64,000 bases of DNA from Hymenobacter ruricola (lineage in GTDB: Bacteria; Bacteroidota; Bacteroidia; Cytophagales; Hymenobacteraceae), in NCBI RefSeq assembly GCF_015694525.1, contig NZ_JADQDM010000002.1:124001-188000 (forward strand). The letters are read 5' to 3'. Under the pieces are notes generated by a model. The model was not told the DNA's origin and did no database searches. It was given only the letters and a program-made list of their open reading frames with translations. Within the stretch, counting starts at the first letter, position 1, and each line of letters begins with the position of its first letter. Position numbers and translations under genes: made by a program. Positions 42,779 through 51,551 of the stretch are shown piece by piece.

Positions 42779-43579
42779 ATGCTGCTCTTCAACAACAACC
42801 TGCTGCCCACCGCTGCGCTCACGCTCCCCAACCGCGGCCTGGCTTTCGGCGACGGCTTCTTTGAAACGCTGGTTTTCGCCAACAGCCGCCTGCGCCTTGC
42901 CACCGACCACCACGCCCGCATGCAGCAAGCCGCCGCTGCGCTGTACCTCGCACTGCCCGCCGCCCTGGCCACCCCCGAAGCTTTGGAGACCACACTGGCC
43001 CGCTTGGTTGCGGCTAGCGAACTATCCGCCGCCCGCCTGCGCCTGCAGCTCTGGCGCGCCGGCGGCGGCCGCTACACTCCTACTACCGACGCCACCGAAT
43101 GGCTGGCCAACGCCGAAGCCTTCGCGCCCGACGATGCACCAATTGCAAAGGCTGATTTTGCGCTGGAAACGTATTCCGTGTATTCCCCGCTCAGCTTTTG
43201 CAAGGGCCCGCAGGCTTGGCTTTACGTGCGCGCGGCCCACGAGCGGCAGCAGCGCGGGCTCGATGAAATCATTCTCTGCGACGCCGCCGGGCACGTGGCG
43301 GAAACCGGCGCGGCGGCTATTTTTTGGGTGAAAAACGACGTGCTTTTCACGCCTTCGTTGGCGAGCGGCTGCGTGGCGGGCGTGCGCCGGGCGCAGGTGC
43401 TACGCGCGGCGCAGGCGGCGGGAATGGATTGCCGGGAGGGCTTATTTGCCCGCACGGCGCTGCTGGCCGCCGATGGCGCTTTCACCGCCAACGTGGCCTC
43501 GGTACGGGAGGTGCGCGCTGTCGGCCCCACGTCCTTCGCTCCGCTCACCTTGCCGTTTTTAGAAAAAGTGCGCCAGTAA
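42779..43579 (+). CDS. class IV aminotransferase (aminodeoxychorismate lyase-like)
   Basis: A 266-residue PLP enzyme of fold type IV, the group of 4-amino-4-deoxychorismate lyase (folate synthesis) and branched-chain or D-amino-acid transaminases. Signatures: RGLAFGDGFFETLVF, the PLP Lys in SFCKGPQAWLYVRAAHE, GLDEIILCDAAGHVAETGAA and SLASGCVAGVRRAQVL. Short length favours the lyase. ATG 42779 is preferred over an ATG 36 bases upstream that lies close to the terminator. No pabB is adjacent. Confidence 0.82.
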   Translation: MLLFNNNLLPTAALTLPNRGLAFGDGFFETLVFANSRLRLATDHHARMQQAAAALYLALPAALATPEALETTLARLVAASELSAARLRLQLWRAGGGRYTPTTDATEWLANAEAFAPDDAPIAKADFALETYSVYSPLSFCKGPQAWLYVRAAHERQQRGLDEIILCDAAGHVAETGAAAIFWVKNDVLFTPSLASGCVAGVRRAQVLRAAQAAGMDCREGLFARTALLAADGAFTANVASVREVRAVGPTSFAPLTLPFLEKVRQ

Positions 43580-43647
43580 AGTGCAGCCTCTGCCCTCAGT
43601 TCCTGGGGTGCCCGTCAGTGGCGAGGTGGAGGTTGCTGCAAAAGGCC

Positions 43648-44265
43648 TTATTGGGGCGCGAAACGGTAGTAGACGGTTACGGTATCGACCGGGGCGTGGG
43701 CTGCCTCGGCGTTGTCGGTGACGTCGGTCACGTCGAGGGCGTCGCCACTTTCCATGGTTGCTGTGCTTTCCGGGTGGTCAGTGACGTCGCGGACAATGCT
43801 GGTGCTTGGAGCGGCGGCGGTGCTGTCGGGGCGCAGTGCGAGGGCCTTAAACCGCAACTGCCAGGCCACGCGCTGCAGTTCGGCGTCGAGCGCCAGCACG
43901 GCTTTAATGGGCGGCGAGCCCGCGCTCAAATCGCGCCGCGTGATGGAAATACCGCCCACCCGACCGTCGGGGAGCACCGTGAGCAGGGCGTAGATAACCC
44001 CGCCCACCCCGGCCCGAAGCGCCGAAGCGGGATAGGTGATAAAATGCTGAAGATATTGGGTGAAAACCGCCGCCGATTCCGCCCGCTCCACCGAATCGGT
44101 CAGCAACCAGAAACGCGGCAGCAGCGGCGCGGTGCCCACCACGGGAGCCGGCAACGCCGCCGCTTTGCGCGCCGGCCGCCGGCCGCTCCGCGCCTGGGCG
44201 GGCGCCGGCAGCGCCGTGGGCAGTGCTAAAAGCCAGACCAACAAACAGGAAACCCAACCGTGCAT
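43648..44265 (-). CDS. periplasmic TonB-like C-terminal domain protein
   Basis: A 205-residue secreted protein: signal peptide ending APAQARS, basic spacer, then a TonB-like domain (YPASALRAGVGGVIYALLTVLPDGRVGGISITRRDL ... LQRVAWQLRFKAL). A Thr/Asp-rich tail (VTDHPESTATMESGDALDVTDV) follows. No transmembrane anchor, so it is unlikely to be a full TonB. Function unknown. It lies downstream of thyA on the same strand. Confidence 0.65.
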   Translation of the reverse strand: MHGWVSCLLVWLLALPTALPAPAQARSGRRPARKAAALPAPVVGTAPLLPRFWLLTDSVERAESAAVFTQYLQHFITYPASALRAGVGGVIYALLTVLPDGRVGGISITRRDLSAGSPPIKAVLALDAELQRVAWQLRFKALALRPDSTAAAPSTSIVRDVTDHPESTATMESGDALDVTDVTDNAEAAHAPVDTVTVYYRFAPQ

Positions 44266-44303
44266 ACTTCCCCGTTTAATGATGACACGAGGACCGCAGC
44301 CAA

Positions 44304-44329
44304 AAACGGCCAGGCCCCACAGGCCGTTT
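44304..44329 (-). terminator. hairpin terminator after thyA
   Basis: AAACGGCC (44304-44311) pairs with GGCCGTTT (44322-44329) and directly abuts the thyA stop codon; on the minus strand TTTTT follows. Confidence 0.7.
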
Positions 44330-45691
44330 CTATACGGCCACCGGGGCTTTTATGGTTGGCCAGGGGTCGTAATTCACCAACTCAAAATCCTCGTACCGAA
44401 ACCCGAAAATATCGGTCACCTCGGGGTTGATGCGCATCTGGGGCAGTGGGCGCGGCTCGCGCGTGAGTTGCAGCTCGGCCTGTTCCAAATGATTGGAATA
44501 CAAGTGGGTGTCGCCGCCCGTCCAGATAAATTCACCCGGTTGCAGGCCCACCACCTGCGCTACCATGAGCGTGAGCAGCGCGTAGGAGGCAATGTTGAAC
44601 GGCACGCCCAAAAACACATCGGCCGAGCGTTGGTAGAGCTGGCAGGACAGCCTGCCGTCGGCCACGTAGAACTGGAACAGGGCGTGGCAGGGCTGAAGGC
44701 GCATTCGGGGCAGGTCGGCTACGTTCCAGGCACTGACGATGATGCGTCGGGAATCGGGACGCAGCCGAATTTCGGCAATGGCTTGGCGTATCTGGTCGTG
44801 CAAGCGGAGGCGGGGCACCAGGCCGTTGGTTTCCACCACTTCAAAACGCCAGCCCTTGTGGGCGGCCCGGTCGCCGCGCAGGCATTTATAGACCGTCGAT
44901 TCGTCCAGGTCGTGGTCCTGGCACAGGCCCGCCACGTCCATCACCACCACCACATCGCCCCAAGGGGCTGTTGCTTTAACGGCCCGTCCGCGGCGGGTAT
45001 TGATGTTTTGCTCCTTGCGGGTGAGCCAAAGGCAGGTATCGGGGCCGTATTTATTGGTGGCGTAGTAGTCTTTGTCCAGCTCATAATCGCCGGGAAACGC
45101 TTGCTTGAGCAGGCCGTTTGGCAGTTTGTACGCATCGGACGCGAAGGCGGCAAACTCATGCCATCGGGCATCCACGAAGACCCCACGCGCTCCGTATTCG
45201 GCGTAGCTTTTCTTGCTTGCGTCGTAGCAGCGGTGCAGCATCTCGTTCCAAGTGGCATACAGCTGCGCCAAAGCCGGCGTGTGGCGGCTTTCGGCCAGCG
45301 AATTGGTGCCGACGCCCGCAATCAACCCCGCTTGCAACGGGGCGGGCGGGGCCTCAAACCGGCGCGGGGCAACGAGTTCCACTTGTTCCCAGCGCCGCCA
45401 CTGCTTACCGTACACGGGCCCCAGCGAGCCGTCTTCCCGGGCCCACTCGCGCCATATTTTGACTCCCTCCTTCTCAAGCAGGTCGTTGTTGGTGTCGCCC
45501 CGCAAAAACCACAGCAGCTCGTGAATGATGCTTTTCAAGTGCACCTTCTTGGTGGTGACCAGCGGAAAGCCCTCGGCCAGATTGAACCGCATCTGCGGGC
45601 CGAAGATGGACACGGTGCCCGTGCCGGTGCGGTCGGTTTTCACGGTGCCGGTGTCGAGGATTTGGCGGAGCAGGGCTTGGTATTGGCGCAT
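44330..45691 (-). CDS. thyA: thymidylate synthase with an in-frame homing-endonuclease-like insert
   Basis: A 453-residue ThyA; the usual length is about 264. Residues 1-101 ([47 protein letters not shown]) and 298-453 ([28 protein letters not shown] with Cys335, [25 protein letters not shown]) are a complete methylase. Between them, residues about 103-297 are an insert in the loop that normally holds about 8 residues. Residues 146-235 ([46 protein letters not shown]) match the phage-type homing-endonuclease domain of the RCYNP...YGGRG class, and 250-284 ([19 protein letters not shown]...GWRF) a NUMOD1-like helix-turn-helix. The frame stays open throughout. A perfect -7 box lies 45 bases before ATG 45691. 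Confidence 0.9.
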   Translation of the reverse strand: MRQYQALLRQILDTGTVKTDRTGTGTVSIFGPQMRFNLAEGFPLVTTKKVHLKSIIHELLWFLRGDTNNDLLEKEGVKIWREWAREDGSLGPVYGKQWRRWEQVELVAPRRFEAPPAPLQAGLIAGVGTNSLAESRHTPALAQLYATWNEMLHRCYDASKKSYAEYGARGVFVDARWHEFAAFASDAYKLPNGLLKQAFPGDYELDKDYYATNKYGPDTCLWLTRKEQNINTRRGRAVKATAPWGDVVVVMDVAGLCQDHDLDESTVYKCLRGDRAAHKGWRFEVVETNGLVPRLRLHDQIRQAIAEIRLRPDSRRIIVSAWNVADLPRMRLQPCHALFQFYVADGRLSCQLYQRSADVFLGVPFNIASYALLTLMVAQVVGLQPGEFIWTGGDTHLYSNHLEQAELQLTREPRPLPQMRINPEVTDIFGFRYEDFELVNYDPWPTIKAPVAV

Positions 45692-45994
45692 GGCGGCAAA
45701 AGGTGAGCGAGGGGCTAGGGTTATGGGCTGGGCAGTCAAATTTAAGGGCAAGCCGACGGTTCGGGGGACGGCGTTGCTTCTACTGGACTGTTCTGGGCCA
45801 CCTTTGGCAGCAATAAGTGCCTCTATCCTTCGTAAAAATCCACGGAGGAACTCGCGCAACTTGTAGCCGCCAACGCCTTGGTCGCCTCAGCCATCGCAGC
45901 GGCCCGTCAATTCCTTCAGGAGCGCCCCCCACGCCCCAGCTGCCTCGTCGCCGTAGCGGCTTTTCGTTGCCCGGTCACGCCCGTGGTCCCATCA
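45692..45994. other. 303-base gap, thyA promoter plus unexplained sequence
   Basis: Beyond the thyA -7 box nothing is convincing. A short open stretch on the plus strand from about 45840 reads like a protein fragment ([15 protein letters not shown]...) but has no start codon and no family I recognise; it may be a gene remnant. Confidence 0.4.
45737..45744 (-). promoter_or_regulatory. -7 box TAAATTTG for thyA
   Basis: Exact TAnnTTTG match on the minus strand, 45 bases before ATG 45691. It excludes the in-frame upstream start at 45859. Confidence 0.5.
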
Positions 45995-46387
45995 TCACGC
46001 CGCCGACGCCACCTCCCCCGTCAGCAGGGGTAGCAGCCAGTCCTCGCCAGCGCGGGTGTAGCGGTAGTAGCGGTTGCGGCCTTTCTTTTCGTAGGCCACG
46101 TAGCCGGGCGGCAGCAGCACAGCCAGGGCCATGGTCACGGTTTGGCGAACGAAGCCAACTTCCTCGGCCAGTTGCACCGCCGTGGCCTTGGGATGCCCGG
46201 CCAGGGCCACGCACAACTGCGCCAGGGTGTGGCGGCGGTTGCGCAGGCGCACGCCCAGCGCCCGCAGGGCCGTGTCGAGGCGTTCGAGAATGGCCTCCCG
46301 GTCTTGCCGGGGCGGCACGTAAGGCGGTGGGTCGTCGCGGGTGGCCACGTGTTCCGCAAATCGGGCAACCAAAGGGTCAATAGCCAT
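45995..46387 (-). CDS. winged-helix DNA-binding protein
   Basis: A 130-residue protein with a MarR/ArsR-like winged helix in residues about 45-125: HTLAQLCVALAGHPKATAVQLAEEVGFVRQTVTMALAVL is the helix-turn-helix region and YVAYEKKGRNRYYRYT the wing. Probably a transcriptional regulator; ligand and targets unknown. It stands alone. Confidence 0.75.
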   Translation of the reverse strand: MAIDPLVARFAEHVATRDDPPPYVPPRQDREAILERLDTALRALGVRLRNRRHTLAQLCVALAGHPKATAVQLAEEVGFVRQTVTMALAVLLPPGYVAYEKKGRNRYYRYTRAGEDWLLPLLTGEVASAA

Positions 46388-46805
46388 AAACGAAGCGTTA
46401 ACGAATAGTCTAGAAGCGCATATAGACAGAAGCAGAGCGAATAGTTGCTTCCTTCATTTGTTCAAGTGTATTCATGAAACGAATATAGGTAATCTTGATT
46501 CGCAATTGAGGATGTACAAAATGTTAGGTAGCAGAAACAAATTGTTTAATTACTTACTCGAGATGCATAAAGGCTGTACAAGAATGGATGGAAGCAACCC
46601 GGATAGGTCAAATAGAGCTGTTTTCCTGTAAACAGGCATGATTGACACGTATAATTGACGCTGACATCTGTTAAGTAGCGTCTCACGACCTGGGTTCTTT
46701 TCATTACTCGTTCGCGTTCGCATAGCCAACTGCCCATAAAAAAGCCGCCTCGTTTCCGAAGCGGCTTTTGGGTTCTTAAGCAACGGCCCGGGCCGTTGCC
46801 GAGGG
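46388..46805. other. 418-base AT-rich gap without a supported gene
   Basis: Much more AT-rich than its surroundings. Short minus-strand frames near 46546-46783 have no signal, motif or plausible composition. Its left end (46738-46769) carries a terminator; otherwise it may be a decayed gene or a long leader. Nothing else recognised. Confidence 0.5.
46738..46769 (-). terminator. intrinsic terminator of the small metal-binding-like gene
   Basis: AAAAAAGCCGC (46738-46748) pairs with GCGGCTTTT (46761-46769), with TCG/CGA extending the stem. Confidence 0.85.
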
Positions 46806-47012
46806 CTACTTAGCCGCCACGGCGGGTTTTGCGGCGGGCTTCACGCTGGCGGTCTTGCCGTCTTTTTTCATGCAGCACGAGTGGCCGCCGGCCATTTCTT
46901 TCGAGCAGGATTCTTTCTTGCCTTTTTTGCCGTCTTTGTCGTGGCCGTCGTGCGCGAAGGCGGTGGTGCCGGCGAAGGCGAACAGAGCGAGGGCGAGCAG
47001 GGTATTTTTCAT
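46806..47012 (-). CDS. small secreted His/Cys-rich protein
   Basis: A 68-residue protein with a clear signal peptide (MKNTLLALALFAFAGTTAFA) and a mature part rich in His, Asp, Lys and Cys: HDGHDKDGKKGKK, SCSKEMAGGHSCCMKK. The HDGHD and C-x-C-C motifs suggest metal (copper or zinc) binding in the periplasm. A Lys/Ala tail follows. Function unknown. ATG 47012 gives the signal peptide; the next gene upstream is the divergent MMPL exporter. Confidence 0.75.
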   Translation of the reverse strand: MKNTLLALALFAFAGTTAFAHDGHDKDGKKGKKESCSKEMAGGHSCCMKKDGKTASVKPAAKPAVAAK

Positions 47013-47191
47013 AAGAAACGAAGAAGGGAGGTGAGGAAACAAAAGGCGAAAACGCGGGGTTTTCAGGCTCTAATATACGCCGCGCCGCCGATGTTCAAGG
47101 CCGCGGCGCGTATGCGTCTCAGTCCTTTTGCTCACCTATTGCCGTCCGCGCGGCCCGGCCCCGGCCGGCCCCACCCGCGGAAGGCCGCCTG

Positions 47192-49513
47192 ATGTCCCTT
47201 CGCCGCCTCGCCCACCTCACCCTGCTCGTGCTGGGCCTGCTCACCGCGCTGAGCGGGTTTTTCGTCGCCCAGCTGCGCTTCAACTACAATTTCAACGACT
47301 TCTACCCCGCCGGCGACCCCGACCTGGACTACTACCAGGGCTACACCCGCCGCTTCGGCAACGACAACGACTACCTGCTGCTGGGCCTGGAAGCGCCCGC
47401 CGGCCGCACCGTCTTCGACCCCGCTTTTCTCCGCCAGGTCGACTCCCTCACGCAGCTGGCCCGGCGCCAGCCGTCGGTGCGCAGCGTCACCTCCCCCACC
47501 ACGCTGGCCAACCCCGTGGTGGAAGGCCTGGGCGTGTTCAGCCTGCCCTACCTGCACCCGCAGGAGCCCGCCCGCCGCGCCGACGACTCCACCCTCATCT
47601 ACCGCACGCCCGGCCTGGTGGGCAACGTGTTCAGCCCCGATGCCCGGGCCGTGACGCTGGTGCTCCAGCTCACGCCCGACCTCGAAAAGCCGCCCGGCGA
47701 CTCGCTGTTTGCCGCCTTGCGGGCGGGCATGGCGCGGCTGAAAATCCCGGAATCCCAGGCGCATTTTGCGGGCCGCATTGTGGCGCAGTCGGTGTTTGTG
47801 GACCGGCTGAAGTGGGAGTTGGTGGTGTTCATGTCGCTGTCGGTGCTGCTGGTCACGGGCCTGCTCTGGCTCACGTTTCGCACCTGGTGGGGCGTGGTGC
47901 TGCCGCTGGTGGTGGTGCTGGGGGCCATTTTGTGGGGCCTGGGCATCATGGCGGCCTTCGGCGTCACCATCGATTTGATGACGGCGCTGCTGCCGCTCAT
48001 GCTCTTCGTAGTGGGCATGAGCGACACCATCCACATCATCAGCCGCTACGTGAGCGAGCTGGGCTACGGCGCCAGCAAAAAAGACGCGCTGCGCGTCACC
48101 ATCAAAGAATCGGGGTTCGGCTCCGGGCTTTCGGCGCTCACCACCAGCCTGGGCTTTTTCACGCTGATGACCAGCACCATCCGGCCCATCCACAATTTCG
48201 GGTTGTTCACGGGCATTGCGGTCATTCTGGCGTTTGTGCTCAGCTTCACGCTGCTGCCGGCCATGCTGGTGCTGCTGGGCCGCCCGCAGCTGCGCGAGCC
48301 GCGGCGCCAGGGCCACAGTTGGGACGGCGTGCTAGGCCGGCTGTTCCGGCAGGTGCTGCTGCGCCGCCGCGCCATCTTCACGGTCAGCGGGCTGGTGCTG
48401 GCCGCTGCCATTGGCCTGAGCACGCGGGTGCGCATCAATTCCTCGCTGCTCGATGATTTGTCGAAAAGCGACCCCGTGCGCCAGGATTTCGCATTTTTCG
48501 ACCGGCAGTTTGCCGGCGTGCGCCCCTTCGAGCTGGAGCTGAAACCGGCGCCCGGCCGCGACGTCTACGACCTGCCCGTGCTCCGGCAAACCGAGCGTAT
48601 CGAGACCTACCTGCGCGACACCTACGGCCTGCGGTTCGCCGCCTCGCCCGTCACGCTGGTCAAATCGGTGCGCAAAGCCCTGAACGGCGGCGGGCTGTCC
48701 GAATACCGCCTGCCGGCCGATACCACGGAGCTGCAGCGCCTGCGCGGCAAGTTGCGCCTGTTCCGCAAGCGGCCCGAGTTCAGCGCCCTGGCCCTGCCCG
48801 ATGGGTCGGCCGGCCGCCTTACCGGCCGCATGGCCGACGTGGGCAGCATCCGGGCCGATGCGCTGAACGCGGCCCTGCGCCAGCACCTGCGCGCCACCGT
48901 CGACAGCACCGTGCTGCGCACGCGCCTCACCGGCTCGTCCAACCTAATCGACAAGAACAACGAAAACCTGACGCTGAACATGATTCAGGGCATGGCCATT
49001 GATGTGGCCATGGTCACGCTCATCGTGCTGTGCCTGTTCCGGTCGGTGCGCATGACGGTGGTCGTGCTCATCCCCAACCTGCTGCCCATCATCATCGTGG
49101 CCGGCGTGATGGGCCTGGCCGGCGTCAACATGAAGGTGAGCACGAGCATCATTTTCACCATCGCCTTCGGCATCGCCGTCGACGACACCATCCACTTCAT
49201 CAGCAAGCTGCGCCTCACGCTGGGCAAGGAACCGGACATTTTCAAGGCGGTGCGGCGTACCTACCTGCTGGCTGGCAAAGCCGTCGTTACGACCTCCCTG
49301 ATACTGGTGGGCGGCTTTTCGACGCTGCTCTTCTCCAAGTTCGACGGCACGTTCTACGTCGGCCTGCTCATTGGCCTCACGCTGCTGTTCGGCGTGGTGG
49401 CCGAGCTCACGCTGCTGCCGCTGCTGATACTGTATTTCTACAAGCGCCCCAAGCCCGCGCTATTCACCGCAGAGCCCGCAGTAAGGAATGGTGCAACGCC
49501 CGGCAGACCGTAG
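47192..49513 (+). CDS. MMPL/RND-family exporter
   Basis: A 773-residue inner-membrane protein with the RND symmetry: TM1 near the N-terminus, a periplasmic loop, a block of five TM helices (about 210-370), a second TM1 (about 385-405), a second loop and a second TM block (about 600-760). MMPL features include VVGMSDTIHIISRYVSELGYGASKKDALR and its second copy GIAVDDTIHFISKLRLTLGKEPDIFKAVR. It probably exports a lipid or hydrophobic compound with the proton gradient; substrate unknown. No fusion or outer-membrane partner is next to it. Confidence 0.9.
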   Translation: MSLRRLAHLTLLVLGLLTALSGFFVAQLRFNYNFNDFYPAGDPDLDYYQGYTRRFGNDNDYLLLGLEAPAGRTVFDPAFLRQVDSLTQLARRQPSVRSVTSPTTLANPVVEGLGVFSLPYLHPQEPARRADDSTLIYRTPGLVGNVFSPDARAVTLVLQLTPDLEKPPGDSLFAALRAGMARLKIPESQAHFAGRIVAQSVFVDRLKWELVVFMSLSVLLVTGLLWLTFRTWWGVVLPLVVVLGAILWGLGIMAAFGVTIDLMTALLPLMLFVVGMSDTIHIISRYVSELGYGASKKDALRVTIKESGFGSGLSALTTSLGFFTLMTSTIRPIHNFGLFTGIAVILAFVLSFTLLPAMLVLLGRPQLREPRRQGHSWDGVLGRLFRQVLLRRRAIFTVSGLVLAAAIGLSTRVRINSSLLDDLSKSDPVRQDFAFFDRQFAGVRPFELELKPAPGRDVYDLPVLRQTERIETYLRDTYGLRFAASPVTLVKSVRKALNGGGLSEYRLPADTTELQRLRGKLRLFRKRPEFSALALPDGSAGRLTGRMADVGSIRADALNAALRQHLRATVDSTVLRTRLTGSSNLIDKNNENLTLNMIQGMAIDVAMVTLIVLCLFRSVRMTVVVLIPNLLPIIIVAGVMGLAGVNMKVSTSIIFTIAFGIAVDDTIHFISKLRLTLGKEPDIFKAVRRTYLLAGKAVVTTSLILVGGFSTLLFSKFDGTFYVGLLIGLTLLFGVVAELTLLPLLILYFYKRPKPALFTAEPAVRNGATPGRP

Positions 49514-49565
49514 CCCATCAGAAACCGCAGGTTTTCCACAGCCAAGAGGAAAGATTACAGAGGCA

Positions 49566-51551
49566 TTAATTCTTTTTGGGCGACTGCTTGGTCTTATTGC
49601 CCGTGCCCGAGTTGCTTTTATTAAGAAGCGGCGACGAACCTGTTTCCGACGCAGTGGGACGGCGTACCTGCTCAGGGCTTGGTCTGGGCGTTTCGGTGTC
49701 TGCCCGCAGTTTTTTTATTTCCTCAGCATAGGTATTCGCTCGCCTTTGCAAGGAATCTGCTCTATGATTTAAATACGTATTGTCCTTGCCGCTCATCTCA
49801 AGCGAAGCCTTGAAAATTTTTATCATTCTATCCTTTTCCATCACCTGATTTGTCAGGCCACTATTTTTAAGCTTTAGGTTGACGTTTCTCTTTTTGAGCA
49901 ATGCAATGGTATCCTGCAACGTCCTTTGCAGGTTGGCGTCGCTTCTCCTAATAGCGTCAAACCGTTGATTTGCAGCGCCAATTTTCGCCTCAAACTCCTT
50001 GTTCAGTATCGTAACTTTTTGGCTTAACGTGCTGGCCGCTTCCTGCTGTTGCCTGAGCTCGTTCTGGGTATTATCCAGCTTGGTTTCCAGTGCAGAGTTG
50101 CTATCCCGAAGGGCAATCACGTTGTATTGGCCTCGTTGGTAAATCACGTAAATGCCAACGGCTATTAACGCAACCAGCGAAAACACCCCGGTCGAAACCA
50201 AGGCCCTTTTCCGGACTTTGGCCGCAAAACCAGCCGCCGCCTGCGCAGCATCCCGCTTTTTTTTACTCAGCAGCACATACTTCGCCACTTGGTCGTGGAC
50301 AATTTCAATCTCTTTTTTATCGTTGTCGCCGTAGTCTTTCAGCAACGCCGACTCCTGAATCAAATTTTCGACCGCCGATTTAGCGATGCCGCTTTTCTCG
50401 CTGAATGTAGCAAGCGGCACCAGCAGTCGTTTTCCATCGTCGTTAATTAACTGCGCTTCAATGGCTTCTTTCAGCAGCTGTAAATGCGCCAGGTGCTTTT
50501 CATAATACTGTCCGATGGTATCCTCCACGTTGGCCGACGTGATGACTTCCCGGAATACCGCGTTATAATCCGGCCCCACGCTGGTTGCGTCCGGCGAAAC
50601 GGCTTTTTGCAACACGGCCTGGACCTTATTAAATACCTCGTAGCAAAATAGGCTCAGCAGCGTGGGGTCGATGATGCTACTGCTGGCGTATGGCTTGGCG
50701 GCCGGGGCCCCTTCATCGCTGAGGCTTTCGCTGATTAAAGCGCTGGAAACCCCCATCTGCCGCACGATGAGCCCCACATTTTCTACCGACAGCTGAATGC
50801 CGGCGGGTTCACCACCGGCAACCTGCTGGTCCCGAAGCGGCCCGCGAATAGCCTCCCGGGCCTGGGCAATCGTGAATTTCTTTAAATGGTATTTTCCGTA
50901 CAGCAGCGACGGAAGGTCGAATTTTAAATCGTCCAGGTAACCTACGTAATCCTGCCGCAAACTAATCACGGTTCTAAAGTTCAGCGCATTACGCGTCAGC
51001 TCATCCGTGGTCATGGCGCTTTTGCCGGTGGCCGCCACTTTGCCCGAGCGCACCTCCACCAGGTCGGATAGTTGCTCCACGAATTCGGTGAGTTCCTGGC
51101 GGCTCTGGTGTTTCGGGCCCAGGGTGAACAGCTCCTCAAACTGGTCAAAAAACAGCACCGGCTTCACCAGCCCCCCAAACAAGCACGTGTTGGACGCCGA
51201 CTCCAGCAGCGTCGCGGTTTCTTCAAAATGCGGGGGCTGCGCCTCCTGCGAGAATTTCTTCAGTTCCGCATTCATTATTTCCCGAACCTGCTGCAACGGC
51301 GTTTTTTTGTCGGTAAAATTGATGCGGATGTAAACCGTGAAAAAATATTTTCTATTTAATTCAGGAAACAGCTTTGCGTGAATCAGCGAAGTTTTGCCCG
51401 TGCCCGACTCGCCGTAGAGGGTCACCAGCGGCTTCGCCTGCACCATTTCAATTACGTCCTTCACTTCCTGCTCGCGGCCGAAGAACCGGCTTTCGTCTTC
51501 TGCCGTGTAGCGAAAAAGGCCTTTGTACGGGTTGGGTGCACCGGCGTTCAT
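49566..51551 (-). CDS. nSTAND NTPase with transmembrane and coiled-coil C-terminus
   Basis: A 661-residue protein with the nSTAND1-type start PYKGLFRYTAEDESRFFGRE (residues 8-27), Walker A GESGTGKT (47-54), Walker B PVLFFDQFEELF (131-142) and a helical winged-type region ending near HDQVAKYVLL. A transmembrane helix (about 448-470, FSLVALIAVGIYVIY) is followed by a long coiled coil (about 475-610) and a disordered tail. STAND ATPases are signal-sensing switches; the membrane anchor is unusual. It overlaps the SIR2-TIR gene by four bases (ATGA). GC is visibly lower than the chromosome around it. Role in defence is inferred. Confidence 0.85.
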   Translation of the reverse strand: MNAGAPNPYKGLFRYTAEDESRFFGREQEVKDVIEMVQAKPLVTLYGESGTGKTSLIHAKLFPELNRKYFFTVYIRINFTDKKTPLQQVREIMNAELKKFSQEAQPPHFEETATLLESASNTCLFGGLVKPVLFFDQFEELFTLGPKHQSRQELTEFVEQLSDLVEVRSGKVAATGKSAMTTDELTRNALNFRTVISLRQDYVGYLDDLKFDLPSLLYGKYHLKKFTIAQAREAIRGPLRDQQVAGGEPAGIQLSVENVGLIVRQMGVSSALISESLSDEGAPAAKPYASSSIIDPTLLSLFCYEVFNKVQAVLQKAVSPDATSVGPDYNAVFREVITSANVEDTIGQYYEKHLAHLQLLKEAIEAQLINDDGKRLLVPLATFSEKSGIAKSAVENLIQESALLKDYGDNDKKEIEIVHDQVAKYVLLSKKKRDAAQAAAGFAAKVRKRALVSTGVFSLVALIAVGIYVIYQRGQYNVIALRDSNSALETKLDNTQNELRQQQEAASTLSQKVTILNKEFEAKIGAANQRFDAIRRSDANLQRTLQDTIALLKKRNVNLKLKNSGLTNQVMEKDRMIKIFKASLEMSGKDNTYLNHRADSLQRRANTYAEEIKKLRADTETPRPSPEQVRRPTASETGSSPLLNKSNSGTGNKTKQSPKKN

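Noticed and set aside
44330..45691. Intein in thyA
   Set aside because: No Cys/Ser start or His-Asn end at the insert borders, and no splicing blocks were seen.
44330..45691. Group I intron in thyA
   Set aside because: The whole insert is an open frame continuous with both halves, so no RNA splicing is needed; no conserved intron core was recognised, though I could not fold the RNA.
46546..46783. Short minus-strand genes in the AT-rich gap
   Set aside because: No signal, motif, start context or family; they overlap each other and the terminator.
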